In this document: piece after piece, positions 27,900 to 37,566 of the stretch
Layout of the letters: every line of letters begins with the position of its first letter
How positions within the stretch are numbered: the stretch's first letter is position 1
Assembly (NCBI GenBank): GCA_965247265.1
Contig: OZ252002.1
Location: 1,426,001-1,490,000 of the forward strand
DNA length: 64,000 nucleotides
Direction of reading: 5' to 3'
From: G965247265 sp965247265
Lineage (GTDB): Bacteria > Pseudomonadota > Gammaproteobacteria > UBA4575
Position numbers and translations under genes: made by a program
The notes under the pieces: generated by a model
The model's input: only the letters and a program-made list of their open reading frames with translations
What the model was told of the DNA's origin: nothing
Databases searched by the model: none

Positions 27900-28160
27900 C
27901 TATTGTAATAGAGGATGGTCATCGGGCAACTGGTGAGAAAGCCAAATAGCAAGTTTGTGTTTCATGTTGGGTAAATTTAATTGATCTTTTGCGAGTGGAT
28001 GTATCACTTTGTCGTGTACGAGTAATCGATATAAATATTCTACTTTTTCATTCGCAGAATCTGAGGCATCGAATTTAACAACACCACGTCTTTCAGCATA
28101 AATCATTCCTACTCGTATCGCTTTTTTTACTAAATCAGCTTCGTTTTTGAGTTTTTTCAT
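27900..28160 (-). CDS. DUF5062-like small protein
   Basis: 86 residues, helical and charged. The start MKKLKNEADLVKKAIRVGM, the middle YLYRLLVHDKVI and the end LSHQLPDDHPLLQ are the pattern I associate with DUF5062, a gammaproteobacterial family of unknown function. No signal or membrane segment is seen. Confidence 0.7.
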   Translation of the reverse strand: MKKLKNEADLVKKAIRVGMIYAERRGVVKFDASDSANEKVEYLYRLLVHDKVIHPLAKDQLNLPNMKHKLAIWLSHQLPDDHPLLQ

Positions 28161-28189
28161 CGGCCAGTACGTATTAAATTAAATATTTG

Positions 28190-28427
28190 TTAAATTTCAC
28201 GTGCCTGATTTCCAAGAATTATATTTTTAATATGTAAAATTAGTGGAAGCATCAATAGGACACCAACAACGATTAGAGCTATAGCATAGTTATTAAACTG
28301 AAATGATGCTGGAATTAAGTTTAAATTAGAAACCAGCTCTATTATCCCAACAGCAAGTAATAATGTGCCGATAATGTCCAGAACGATAAATTTAATTGGA
28401 ATTTCAATATTTTAATTCTGAGGCATA
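28190..28427 (-). pseudogene. Small two-helix membrane protein (DUF1418/YbjC-like), start uncertain or broken at codon 5
   Basis: The frame encodes IEIPIKFIVLDIIGTLLLA, then a second helix ALIVVGVLLMLPLILHI and a short charged tail, ending at 28190. This resembles YbjC/DUF1418. The only upstream ATG in frame (28427) is followed by CCT CAG AAT and then TAA at 28413-28415. Either the gene uses a non-standard start after that stop, or it has a single-base nonsense change in codon 5. It sits between mfnB and the DUF5062 gene on the same strand. Confidence 0.5.
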
Positions 28428-28439
28428 AGAAAATATATG

Positions 28440-29147
28440 TTATGCCAATTTTAGACTTAACTCACTTGGAGGCGGAATTCTTTTTCTCACGTTTATAATT
28501 GCTTTTTTATCTAAAAGACTTTCTCGATTTTTATTCGCACATAATGCTGTGCGAAATCCTATGTAATCTGGATTTACTTTCAGCAAAGGTGTGATATCAT
28601 TTACATTCAAAGACCCTGCCAAACCGGTTAGCAAGCCATTTTGTTTTGCACGATTTATAAAATATTCAAGTTGTAAAACATTTTTGTGACTGAACAAATT
28701 TCCTGCTTTTTTCAGTGCTGTATCCATCATTACGCCTTTAAGTCGCGCTTGCTTTGCCAATTTAATTGCATGATCGGAATCAAAATTCATATCTGCAAAA
28801 AATACAGCAATAATCGCAATTCCTTTATTACTGCAATGGATTAATTTTGGTAAACAATCATCAATGTGGCGTTCACTAAACATCCCAACTTTAACGTAAT
28901 CAACACCCGTCTCGGCTATTTGCATGACTTTATTTTCAATAGCCTCAACATCAGCAGGTAAATCACCAATGGTTGCGCTAATAATGCATTTTTCCCACAG
29001 CTCATCTACAACATGATGTATGACATCAGTGGGTACTGCGCCAAGCGCGCCATACTTTGGTTCTTTTAAATCTATGATGTCTGCACCGCCTTTAAAGACC
29101 AGCGCAGCTTCTTGAAGGTCTCGAACACTAGCCAGCATTCCTGTCAT
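28440..29147 (-). CDS. mfnB: (5-formylfuran-3-yl)methyl phosphate synthase
   Basis: About 235 residues from the ATG at 29147, which overlaps the DUF447 stop by ATGA. A start further upstream would give 253 residues without the family's opening. GGADIIDLKEPKYGALGA with the Schiff-base-type Lys, VDYVKVGMF, and the late GLAGSLNVND are typical of MfnB (DUF556). The enzyme makes the furan precursor of methanofuran/methylofuran from two glyceraldehyde-3-phosphates. It is separated from the other mfn genes by about 6 kb that includes the zinc-exporter operon. Confidence 0.88.
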   Translation of the reverse strand: MTGMLASVRDLQEAALVFKGGADIIDLKEPKYGALGAVPTDVIHHVVDELWEKCIISATIGDLPADVEAIENKVMQIAETGVDYVKVGMFSERHIDDCLPKLIHCSNKGIAIIAVFFADMNFDSDHAIKLAKQARLKGVMMDTALKKAGNLFSHKNVLQLEYFINRAKQNGLLTGLAGSLNVNDITPLLKVNPDYIGFRTALCANKNRESLLDKKAIINVRKRIPPPSELSLKLA

Positions 29148-29722
29148 GCTGAATATTCCGTACTTGATTGTTGGTGTGTCATTACTTTTTCCATTAACCA
29201 TCCCCAGGCTTCTTGTTCACGAGGACCGGATGTTTTTTCAAATCCAATTGATAAATATTCAATATCATGTTGTATTTTTTCTTGGGGCAACATATGCAGT
29301 CGACTGACTAATATAGCGAGTTCGATTACAGCAAATTGCGCGCGATTATACCCGTGAAACGGGGCATGTGTGCCTTCATGTATAACTTTACAACAATATT
29401 TAGGTCGAAGTTCATTTTCTATCTTATTTATCACCTCTAACTCGGTGTGTGATAGGCAATTTTCAAGACGTGCGCCACGTATACCTTCGGTGGAGCAGGT
29501 AGACCATACTCGGTGTCCAGTTAAGCAGCCGGCATATACACGCACATCATCGGTGTAATTAAGTGTAGCTGTTCTATTGCGCTCAATATTATCTAAGGAA
29601 GTCGAGGGTTTAAAAGGTAACAGTATGAACAGATCGTCATCTTCATGTGTTCCCATGGGTGCTATATGAACGCTATTGTTTTCACTAAGTGTTGTAACAA
29701 TGCATTCGCGTATAAAAGGCAT
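29144..29722 (-). CDS. DUF447 family flavoprotein-like protein of H4MPT clusters
   Basis: 192 residues with a split-barrel FMN-binding look: RECIVTTLSENNSVHIAPMGTH at the start, ARLENCLSHTELEVI and RAQFAVIELAILVSRLHML later. DUF447 genes accompany H4MPT/methanofuran genes in methanogens and methylotrophs, but no reaction is firmly assigned that I know of. A reductase step in pterin maturation is an inference. It sits 2 bp after the DUF6513 gene and overlaps mfnB by 4 bp. Confidence 0.8.
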   Translation of the reverse strand: MPFIRECIVTTLSENNSVHIAPMGTHEDDDLFILLPFKPSTSLDNIERNRTATLNYTDDVRVYAGCLTGHRVWSTCSTEGIRGARLENCLSHTELEVINKIENELRPKYCCKVIHEGTHAPFHGYNRAQFAVIELAILVSRLHMLPQEKIQHDIEYLSIGFEKTSGPREQEAWGWLMEKVMTHQQSSTEYSA

Positions 29723-29724
29723 CG

Positions 29725-31149
29725 CTAGGACTTATCCGATTGTTTTATTTTATTTTTCCGATCTTTTCGAGTATGTATGGTTGATCCTTCATTTTTAAAT
29801 GAACTAAGATCTTGCTCCTCATCTTTAACTGCAACCCCCCATTGCAATTGCTCATCTTGTTCATAGCGTTTTCCTAATTGCCAGGCTATTTGCGCGCGCG
29901 CATGTTCAACGCCTAAGTAAAAAGCGTGCCCACCATCCTCCTCAACATTTAATTTTGGATATATTTCATAGGGGTCAGTGCTTGAATTCATACCGTCTCT
30001 ATTATACGTATGAATACCTTCCTCTGATACTTGAATGCGATAGTTCGGATCTTTAATTTTTGCTGCAAGTTCTTTTATTTCTTCAAAACTATATGGAAAG
30101 GGTTTGCGTTCATGCAAGGCCATTAGCCCATTGTCATAACCTTTTGGCGGAATGTTGTCTATTCTTGAGGCATACATGATACGACGAGCTAAATCTGCTT
30201 CTCGCACCGCGCAACGACAGTGTTCACTTACTTCCGTGGCTAAAATATGTTGTATTTCTAATTCAGACATTATGCCAAGCAATAATGCATTGGTACCTGC
30301 GCTATCTGCATGCGTGAGTTCGGTAAGATTGCCCACACCCATCATAATTTCTATATCCGGATAACGATTACGTAAGTTGCGATAACGTACAATAGATTCT
30401 GTGAATCCAAAATGAATTGGGTCAAGAATGGAATCTGCAATAAATTTTCGGTTTTCTTTTAATAACTGATCAATTTCACGATAAAGTGATCGAACATCTA
30501 ATGGTGTGTTACCAATAATAATTGGGGTTGAGTCAACTTCTTTTAATACCCATAACGTCTTTTCGTTTAGACTAAGAAGAAAGTCTGCGCCTGCTTTGCC
30601 TCCTGCAATTAAGTCTTCGGGCGTCAATGAATCTACACTGACAACAAAGTTTTCTGCCTTCAACGTTTGGACTGCTTCTTCTAATAATGGGAAAGGTGTG
30701 CTGGGCAAGCAACCTAAATCAATAATATTGGCTCCATCTTGTTTGTAAATATGAGCACGTTGGACAATGTCTTCAATCGACATATTTGGGGCATCGACAA
30801 TTTCTGCAAAAATTTGTACATCATAGTGACTCAAGTCGGTTTTTTTTGATTCTTGGCCAAAATAAGCAGGTAAGTCTTTCAATTCTTCAGGACCTCGCTC
30901 AACCGGCACACCTAATGTATTGGATAAAGTATCGATATCGCCTCTGCATCGGCCTGGTATGACTATTTTGTTAGCCTGACCTGTGCCTGTGAGGCGTTTT
31001 TGAATTAATTGCGTCGTCATAAGTGCGGCTACACTTACACCAAGTTGACGCACTTCATACGTAAACGCGGTAGGCTGCATAGATTCCAATACGCGGTGCA
31101 AACTTTTTTCAGCAAGCTTCCCAGTTAAGAAAAGGATATGGTCAGGCAT
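29725..31149 (-). CDS. DUF6513 / dihydropteroate-synthase-like protein of H4MPT synthesis
   Basis: 474 residues. The N-terminal part (FLTGKLAEKSLHRVLESM, then VIPGRCRGD) is the DUF6513 domain. The centre is a pterin-binding TIM barrel with GANIIDLGCLPSTPFP, VSVDSLTP, DSILDPIHFG and MMGVGNLTELTHADS. It is the likely counterpart of dihydropteroate synthase that joins the pterin to ribofuranosylaminobenzene phosphate, a role inferred from family and context. It leads the DUF6513-DUF447-mfnB operon and is divergent from recJ across a 227-bp gap. Confidence 0.85.
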   Translation of the reverse strand: MPDHILFLTGKLAEKSLHRVLESMQPTAFTYEVRQLGVSVAALMTTQLIQKRLTGTGQANKIVIPGRCRGDIDTLSNTLGVPVERGPEELKDLPAYFGQESKKTDLSHYDVQIFAEIVDAPNMSIEDIVQRAHIYKQDGANIIDLGCLPSTPFPLLEEAVQTLKAENFVVSVDSLTPEDLIAGGKAGADFLLSLNEKTLWVLKEVDSTPIIIGNTPLDVRSLYREIDQLLKENRKFIADSILDPIHFGFTESIVRYRNLRNRYPDIEIMMGVGNLTELTHADSAGTNALLLGIMSELEIQHILATEVSEHCRCAVREADLARRIMYASRIDNIPPKGYDNGLMALHERKPFPYSFEEIKELAAKIKDPNYRIQVSEEGIHTYNRDGMNSSTDPYEIYPKLNVEEDGGHAFYLGVEHARAQIAWQLGKRYEQDEQLQWGVAVKDEEQDLSSFKNEGSTIHTRKDRKNKIKQSDKS

Positions 31150-31376
31150 AGGAAGGCATTCTGTTGAAAAATTTCAATTTGCTAAATTTGTATAATACGT
31201 ATAGTTTGGCATCTTATACCGTAAATCCAGATTATTCCGTAACTTACAATCTGTACTTATCAAGCAAAAAATTTAAAATTCACGGTACTGATCATTCCCA
31301 GAAATTAAATTATAGAACAGTATTGACATAATAAAATACTGCCAAGTATTTAAAATTATTGAAAAATTATTAATAC

Positions 31377-33122
31377 ATGCTGCTAACGATCAAGCGCAGA
31401 GCTGAAATTGTATCAAAGGAACATTTTAGTGATCTTCCACCCATTCTTCAGCGCATATATGCCCAACGCGGAATAAGTACTGAAGAAGAAGTTAACCATT
31501 CATTGTCTAAAGCCTTAACGCCTGGGGACTTATTGAATGTAACAAAGGGTGTTGAACTGATTTATCGGTGTTTTGAAAGAAATCTGCGAATTCTAATTAT
31601 TGGTGACTTTGATGCAGACGGTGCCACCAGCACTGCATTATTTATCCGTGCATTGCATAGTTTTGGATTTGGTAATGTCCAGTACTTGGTACCGAATCGG
31701 TTTGAGTTTGGGTATGGGCTCACGCCAGAAATTGTGGAGGTAGCGGGCGAATACAAACCAGAATTAATTATTACTGTAGATAATGGCATTTCAAGCATAG
31801 AAGGAGTTGCGGCAGCAAAAGCAAAGGGAATAAATGTCCTAGTAACGGATCATCATTTGCCGGGAGACACATTGCCGCAGGCGGATGTAATCATAAACCC
31901 TAACCAACCTAGTGATGAATTTCCAAGTAAAAATCTAGCAGGTGTGGGTGTCGTTTTTTATGTTCTCTCGGCGCTACGTACTTTTTTGCGAGAACAAGGA
32001 TGGTTTGAAAAAAAGCGTATGCAAGAACCAAATCTTGCACTATTTTTGGACTTAGTTGCAGTGGGCACCGTTGCAGACGTGGCAATATTGGATTACAACA
32101 ATCGTATATTGGTTGAGCAAGGGTTGCGGCGTATACGTGCATCCAAATGCTGCCCTGGCATTCGTGCAATCTTAAAAATAGCAGGAAAGAGACTGGGACA
32201 GATCAGCGCGTCTGATTTAGGGTTTGTGATCGGGCCTCGCCTTAATGCTGCGGGCAGACTAGAAGATATGGCGTTAGGCATTGAGTGTTTACTTACAAAT
32301 GATGAAGATCAAGCAATAGTGTTCGCGAATGAGCTTAATAGTCTCAATGAAGAGCGAAAAGAAATTGAACAAAAAATGCAAGGTCAAGCACTCAGGGAAC
32401 TAAAAAAGTCAGATGAGGCCGATAAATTTCAAAAGGACAGTGCGGGTAAATTTGGAATTGCACTGTATGACCCTAATTGGCATCAAGGAGTCAGTGGAAT
32501 TGTTGCGGCTCGAATAAAAGAAAAGTTTCATCGTCCAACTATAGTATTTGCAAAAGTGAATGATACCGAGTTAAAAGGCTCCGCGAGATCAATTACCGGG
32601 CTTCATATACATGATGCTATAGATTTAATGGCAACGCGTCATCCGGAGCTTATTAAGACATTTGGAGGCCATGCAATGGCAGCGGGTCTTTCAATACCGG
32701 TAGCTAATTTTGAAAAATTTGCGCAAATATTCAATCAAACCATTAAAGAGCTTGCGACACCGGAACAACTTGAAGCTATCTTATTATCTGATGGTGAGTT
32801 AAATGACAATGAGTTATCGCTAAAGGTAGCAGAAATCTTATTTCGTGCAGGGCCTTGGGGTCAGGGTTTTCCAGAACCAACATTTGATGGCGTGTTTGAT
32901 ATACATGAGCATCGAATCGTAGGTGAGCGACATTTAAAACTGGTGTTGGTACCTGCAGGCGGTAGTCAAAAGATCGATGCTATTGCATTTAATATCGATA
33001 AATACAGTTGGGATGAATCAGTAACTCAAATTCAAATCGCTTATCAACTATCTGTGAATGAATTCAGAGGTATTAGAAAACCGCAGTTAATTGTGCAATA
33101 TTTGGAGCCAACAAATAAGTAG
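31377..33122 (+). CDS. recJ: Single-stranded-DNA-specific exonuclease RecJ
   Basis: 581 residues, usual length. DHH-family motifs: LIIGDFDADGATSTALF, ITVDNGISS, VTDHHLPG and INPNQP supply the metal-binding acids and histidines. The C-terminal DHHA1 part contains TFGGHAMAAGLS. It degrades single-stranded DNA 5' to 3' in recombination and mismatch repair. It heads the conserved recJ-prfB-lysS arrangement. Confidence 0.95.
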   Translation: MLLTIKRRAEIVSKEHFSDLPPILQRIYAQRGISTEEEVNHSLSKALTPGDLLNVTKGVELIYRCFERNLRILIIGDFDADGATSTALFIRALHSFGFGNVQYLVPNRFEFGYGLTPEIVEVAGEYKPELIITVDNGISSIEGVAAAKAKGINVLVTDHHLPGDTLPQADVIINPNQPSDEFPSKNLAGVGVVFYVLSALRTFLREQGWFEKKRMQEPNLALFLDLVAVGTVADVAILDYNNRILVEQGLRRIRASKCCPGIRAILKIAGKRLGQISASDLGFVIGPRLNAAGRLEDMALGIECLLTNDEDQAIVFANELNSLNEERKEIEQKMQGQALRELKKSDEADKFQKDSAGKFGIALYDPNWHQGVSGIVAARIKEKFHRPTIVFAKVNDTELKGSARSITGLHIHDAIDLMATRHPELIKTFGGHAMAAGLSIPVANFEKFAQIFNQTIKELATPEQLEAILLSDGELNDNELSLKVAEILFRAGPWGQGFPEPTFDGVFDIHEHRIVGERHLKLVLVPAGGSQKIDAIAFNIDKYSWDESVTQIQIAYQLSVNEFRGIRKPQLIVQYLEPTNK

Positions 33123-33247
33123 AGTTTAATTCTAAGCCAATTGTTTTGCATTTTATTTCCTTCCCTATAAAATTTAAAATAGGTTCTATTGTTAATGTTT
33201 GATATACGCTACTATACGCGCCCATTGAAGTACTCAGATAAATAAAA

Positions 33248-34343
33248 ATGGAAGTTAACCCGCTGTTAAATTTAATTGAAGATTTGCAATTACGCTCCTC
33301 AAGTTTAAGGGGGTATCTTTGACTATGAAAATAAGTGTGAACGCCTCGATGAAGTTAGTCGGGAGTTAGAAGACCCTGAGATTTGGAATCAACCAGATCT
33401 TGCACAAAAACTTGGCAAAGAACGTGCCACACTCGAAACAGTTGTTAATACGATTCAAAACGTTGAGGGTGGTGTATCTGAAGCGCGTGATTTGTTAGCG
33501 TTAGCAGCTGAAGAAAATGATACAGAAACATTTCTGGCTGTTGAAAAAGACCTGCAAGACTTAGAGTTGCGAGTCGCCGATCTAGAATTTCGTCGCATGT
33601 TTTCAGGCGAAATGGATTCAAATAATGCCTTTCTTGATGTGCAATCAGGTTCAGGTGGCACGGAAGCGCAAGATTGGGCAGAGATGTTGTTACGCATGTA
33701 TTTGCGCTGGGGGGAGCGAAGAGGTTTTAAAACAGAACTAATTGAAGTATCTCCTGGCGATGTTGCAGGTATTAAAAGTGCCACCATTGAATTTAAGGGT
33801 GATTATGCATTCGGCTGGCTGCGTACAGAGACGGGTGTGCATCGCTTAGTAAGAAAATCTCCATTTGATTCGGGCAATCGCCGGCATACATCATTTGCTG
33901 CTGTATTTGTCTCACCCGAAATTGATGAAGATATCGAAATTAACATTAATCCTGCAGATTTACGAATTGATGTATATCGTGCGAGTGGTGCAGGTGGGCA
34001 ACATGTTAATAAAACGGAGTCGGCAGTGCGAATTACACATTTGCCAACGGGTGTTGTGACACAATGTCAGAATGATCGATCACAACATAAAAATAAAGAC
34101 ATGGCGATGAAGCAGTTGAAAGCTAAACTATATGAATTAGAAATTCAGAAGCGTCAAGGTGAGCAACAACAAATTGAAGATAGCAAGGCAGATATAGGCT
34201 GGGGTAGCCAAATACGATCCTATGTTTTAGATCAATCACGCATTAAAGATTTACGGACGTCTGTGGAAACAGGCAATACCCAGGCCGTATTGGATGGCGA
34301 TTTAGATCAATTTATTGAAGCAAGTTTAAAGAGTGGACTGTAA
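33248..34343 (+). CDS. prfB: Peptide chain release factor 2, programmed +1 frameshift
   Basis: ATG at 33248 opens a 24-codon frame ending CTT TGA at 33317-33322. Translation continues in the +1 frame (GAC TAT GAA...) to 34343, giving about 364 residues. The GGQ motif occurs in RASGAGGQHVNKTESAVRI, and the stop-recognising SPF loop in RKSPFDSGNRRHTS. RF2 releases peptides at UGA and UAA. The internal UGA lets low RF2 levels favour the shift, an autoregulation known in many bacteria. It shows that UGA is a stop codon in this organism. Confidence 0.97.
33307..33323 (+). promoter_or_regulatory. prfB programmed frameshift signal
   Basis: AAGGGGG acts as an internal Shine-Dalgarno three nucleotides before CTT TGA C, the canonical RF2 shift site (TAT CTT TGA C). 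Confidence 0.95.
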
Positions 34344-34349
34344 TAAAGA

Positions 34350-35834
34350 ATGACTGATGAACAACACATTCAAGATGAGAATAAGCTCATCGCACAACGT
34401 CGTACAAAACTTAATGCTATGCGTGAACAAGGTAATGCCTTTCCAAATCATTTTAGAAGAGATAGCTACGCGCAAGATTTACAAGAAGAACTCGGTGAAA
34501 AAAATAAAGAAGAGCTAGTTGATTTAGATAGACATGCAAAAGTTGCTGGCCGCATTATGGCAAGGCGAGGTCCATTTTTTGTTCTGCAAGACATGTCCGG
34601 ACGTATCCAAACATATATAGATTGTAAATCTTTTTCTAAGGAATTTATAGGTGAAATAGATACATGGGATATTGGTGACATTATCGGAGTGGAAGGTCCT
34701 ATTCATAAGTCTGGTAAAGGAGATCTATACGTAAAGATGGAAGCCATCGTACTTCTCACTAAATCAATTCGTCCTTTGCCTGAGAAATTCCATGGTTTAA
34801 AAGATACCGAGAAGCGCTATCGTCAACGCTATGTGGATTTAATAATGAATGAAGCGTCGCGCAATGTATTTGAAATGCGCACGAATATCATTCAATACCT
34901 ACGTAATTTTTTAGCGGCACGAAGATTTGTAGAAGTTGAAACACCTATGATGCAAGTTATTCCTGGCGGGGCTACTGCGCGCCCATTTAAAACGTATCAC
35001 AATGCGCTTGATATTCCTTTATTTATGCGTGTAGCCCCAGAACTATATTTGAAACGATTAGTTGTTGGTGGGGTGGAGCGAGTATTCGAAATTAATCGAA
35101 ATTTTCGTAACGAAGGGTTATCTACTCGACATAACCCAGAATTTACAATGTTGGAATTTTATCAAGCCTACGCCGACTATCATGACTTAATGGATCTGAC
35201 TGAAGAAATGATGCGGGGCATATGCAGCGAAATTATAAAAACTAGTTCAATTACATATGGAGAAGAGGTCTATGACTTTAGTAAACCATTTGTACGTATG
35301 ACAGTAAAAGAATCAATTTTGCATTTTAATTCTGAGTTATCAGAAAACGATTTAAATAATATCGATCAAGCTAGAAAGGTTGCAGAAAAATTATCGGTTT
35401 CTGTTAAAGAGAGCTATGGGTTAGGGAAAGTGCAAATAGAAATTTTTGAAAAAACAGTTGAAGATAAGTTAAAGGACCCAACTTTTATAACTTCATACCC
35501 TACGGAGGTTTCACCACTTGCCAGAAAGAATGATGAAGATTCGTTTGTAACAGATCGATTTGAATTTTTTGTTGGCGGGCGCGAAATTGCAAATGGATTT
35601 TCTGAACTTAATGATCCAGAAGATCAAGCCGAACGTTTTAAGGCGCAAGTAGCTGAAAAAGAAGCGGGTGATGAAGAAGCGATGCATTTTGATGAAGATT
35701 ACATTCGGGCACTCGAATATGGCTTACCTCCTACTGCTGGTGAAGGTATAGGTGTAGATCGCTTAGTCATGTTATTTACTAATTCGCATACTATTCGGGA
35801 GGTAATTTTATTCCCACATATGCGACCAACATAA
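34350..35834 (+). CDS. lysS: Lysyl-tRNA synthetase, class II
   Basis: 494 residues. The N-terminal OB-fold anticodon domain (AGRIMARRGPFFVLQDMSG) is followed by the class II motifs: motif 2 in RVFEINRNFRNEGLSTRHNPEFT and motif 3 in GEGIGVDRLVMLF. It charges tRNA-Lys. It begins 6 bp after prfB, the usual neighbour. Confidence 0.97.
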   Translation: MTDEQHIQDENKLIAQRRTKLNAMREQGNAFPNHFRRDSYAQDLQEELGEKNKEELVDLDRHAKVAGRIMARRGPFFVLQDMSGRIQTYIDCKSFSKEFIGEIDTWDIGDIIGVEGPIHKSGKGDLYVKMEAIVLLTKSIRPLPEKFHGLKDTEKRYRQRYVDLIMNEASRNVFEMRTNIIQYLRNFLAARRFVEVETPMMQVIPGGATARPFKTYHNALDIPLFMRVAPELYLKRLVVGGVERVFEINRNFRNEGLSTRHNPEFTMLEFYQAYADYHDLMDLTEEMMRGICSEIIKTSSITYGEEVYDFSKPFVRMTVKESILHFNSELSENDLNNIDQARKVAEKLSVSVKESYGLGKVQIEIFEKTVEDKLKDPTFITSYPTEVSPLARKNDEDSFVTDRFEFFVGGREIANGFSELNDPEDQAERFKAQVAEKEAGDEEAMHFDEDYIRALEYGLPPTAGEGIGVDRLVMLFTNSHTIREVILFPHMRPT

Positions 35835-35877
35835 ATAAAATTACCCAGTACTTACGTCTAAAACGAGGAAGTTGCTC

Positions 35878-36603
35878 GTGTCAAAACTATCTAGAATTCT
35901 TGTATTCCAGCAGATTGCTGCTGAACACCCTGGGATATTCAGAAATTATTTTAATGAAGATGGAATTGAATGGTGTCCAATTGAATTAGATGAAGGGGAA
36001 TCTATTCCGAGCTTGGATGAGTTTGATGCCCTATGGGTAATGGGAGGTCCGATGGATGTATGGGAAGAAAAAGAATACCACTGGTTAGTCGATGAAAAAG
36101 CTGCAATTCGCGAGGCAGTTATTGAGCGAAAACTTCCCTATTTTGGGTTTTGTCTAGGTCATCAGTTATTGGCAGATGCATTAGGTGGAGAGGTTGGTTT
36201 AGCGAAAACACCCGAAATAGGGATGCTTGATGTAGGCATGACAACGTCAGGTGCTACCAGTCCTTTTTTACAAAACATTCCAAATAAAATGAAGTGTTTG
36301 CAATGGCATAGTGCCGAGGTCAAACGAGCACCAGAAAATGCAAAAGTGCTCGTTTCAACACAAGCATGTGCGATTCAATCGATGTCAATTAATTCACATG
36401 CATTGAGTGTTCAATATCACATTGAAATTACCCCAACTACAGTATCGGAATGGGGTGAAATTCCTGCATATAAGTCGGCATTAGAGAAGCAGCTGGGTAA
36501 AAATGCTTTAGAAAAAATAAATGTCGATGCGAAAACACACATTAATGATATGAATAGATACTCTCGAGTATTATATGAAAATTGGAAACGGTCAACCCTG
36601 TAA
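35878..36603 (+). CDS. Class I glutamine amidotransferase-like protein
   Basis: About 241 residues from the GTG at 35878, 8 bp after AGGA; a TTG at 35872 is too close to that site. The catalytic triad is visible: Cys in YFGFCLGHQLLADAL, and His and Glu in SVQYHIEITPTT. WVMGGPMDVWEE supplies the oxyanion segment. Stand-alone proteins of this type resemble GMP-synthase glutaminase domains and gamma-glutamyl hydrolases. Partner and substrate are unknown. It is 37 bp downstream of lysS. Confidence 0.85.
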   Translation: MSKLSRILVFQQIAAEHPGIFRNYFNEDGIEWCPIELDEGESIPSLDEFDALWVMGGPMDVWEEKEYHWLVDEKAAIREAVIERKLPYFGFCLGHQLLADALGGEVGLAKTPEIGMLDVGMTTSGATSPFLQNIPNKMKCLQWHSAEVKRAPENAKVLVSTQACAIQSMSINSHALSVQYHIEITPTTVSEWGEIPAYKSALEKQLGKNALEKINVDAKTHINDMNRYSRVLYENWKRSTL

Positions 36604-36612
36604 CAGTTTAAA

Positions 36613-37251
36613 ATGAGTAGTTTAAATACATGCAGACGTATTAAAATTATACTATTAGTACAGATTATACTTAGTATTATGAATATCAAGATAAAACAAT
36701 TTTTTATTTTACTGCTTATTGTGTTTTCTCATAATAACTTCAGTGAAGCTGATGTAATCATTTCAAACCAAATTCTTTATGAGAATGAATATTTCTCTGT
36801 GCAAATGTCAGAACAAGCTAAATCAACCAAAAAATCTATTGCAGAAGAAGATTTAGATATGACAGTTTTAGCAGGCGGATTTTGTGAAGATGTAAATGTT
36901 GTACTAATTCATTTGCTATTTTATGCAATGGAGGAACAATTTACACTAGATGATGTGAAAGGAATGGGAATGGAGCAAGAGTTTAATAATGAAAAGACAT
37001 TTATATCTGAAACAAAAAAAGAAAAAGTAAATAATATTAATTCAGTAAAATATACTATCGAACATAAAGAGAACAGTGACTTTCTAACATACCTTTATGT
37101 ATGGCCAAACAAAAATCAAGTTTTTCAGTTGGTTGTTAGCGGCACAAGAAAAATGCATGCTATCGCATTTGAAAAAGAAGGTAATAGCACCACCTACCTT
37201 GATAAGTGTCCAGATTATTATAATTACACAAATACGCTAAAACTTAAATAA
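36613..37251 (+). CDS. Probable secreted protein of unknown function
   Basis: 212 residues from the first ATG. A second ATG at 36679 starts a cleaner signal peptide (MNIKIKQFFILLLIVFSHNN) and is the more likely start, though neither has a clear ribosome site. The mature part is charged, has two cysteines (GGFCEDVN and LDKCPDYY) that could form a disulfide, and contains a beta-rich stretch (TYLYVWPNKNQVFQLVVSG). No family was recognised. It stands alone after the amidotransferase gene. Confidence 0.6.
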   Translation: MSSLNTCRRIKIILLVQIILSIMNIKIKQFFILLLIVFSHNNFSEADVIISNQILYENEYFSVQMSEQAKSTKKSIAEEDLDMTVLAGGFCEDVNVVLIHLLFYAMEEQFTLDDVKGMGMEQEFNNEKTFISETKKEKVNNINSVKYTIEHKENSDFLTYLYVWPNKNQVFQLVVSGTRKMHAIAFEKEGNSTTYLDKCPDYYNYTNTLKLK

Positions 37252-37276
37252 TGGCCTTATATGCATAATTCCTGGA

Positions 37277-37302
37277 TGACTGCTTTCGACCCAAAGCGGA
37301 CA
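37277..37302. repeat. REP-like palindromic repeat, copy 1
   Basis: TGACTGCTTT-CGACCC-AAAGCGGACA: imperfect inverted repeat with TTT/AAA at the loop. The same core recurs at 39177-39202, and degenerate or half copies occur at 37890, 41522 and 43318. Confidence 0.75.
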
Positions 37303-37455
37303 TCACTAGACGAGCTATAAATTTTAAATTAATCTAAAATTTCGCATCATCAACCTTTATATCCAAAAACATGGATTTAATATTTCTATCAATATCCATT
37401 GATTAATCTGAATATAACGGACGTAATTTTAAATATAGAAAATTGGCTATATTAG

Positions 37456-37566
37456 TCAGTCAATATTCTTTACGTTAGACCATGTAATGTAAACTGCTAG
37501 CAGCAATAATATTAAGTACCCACCTAAGTATATGATGCTATCGATTCCTGATAAGTCAAATTGCAT
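37456..37566 (-). CDS. 36-residue single-helix membrane peptide
   Basis: ATG at 37566 is preceded by AGGAG at a normal distance. The peptide begins MQFDLSGIDSIIYLGGYL, continues through one hydrophobic helix (about residues 11-28) and ends SNVKNID. It resembles small subunits or regulators of membrane complexes in size and layout only. No family or partner gene is recognised; neighbours are repeats and hypothetical genes. Confidence 0.55.
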   Translation of the reverse strand: MQFDLSGIDSIIYLGGYLILLLLAVYITWSNVKNID

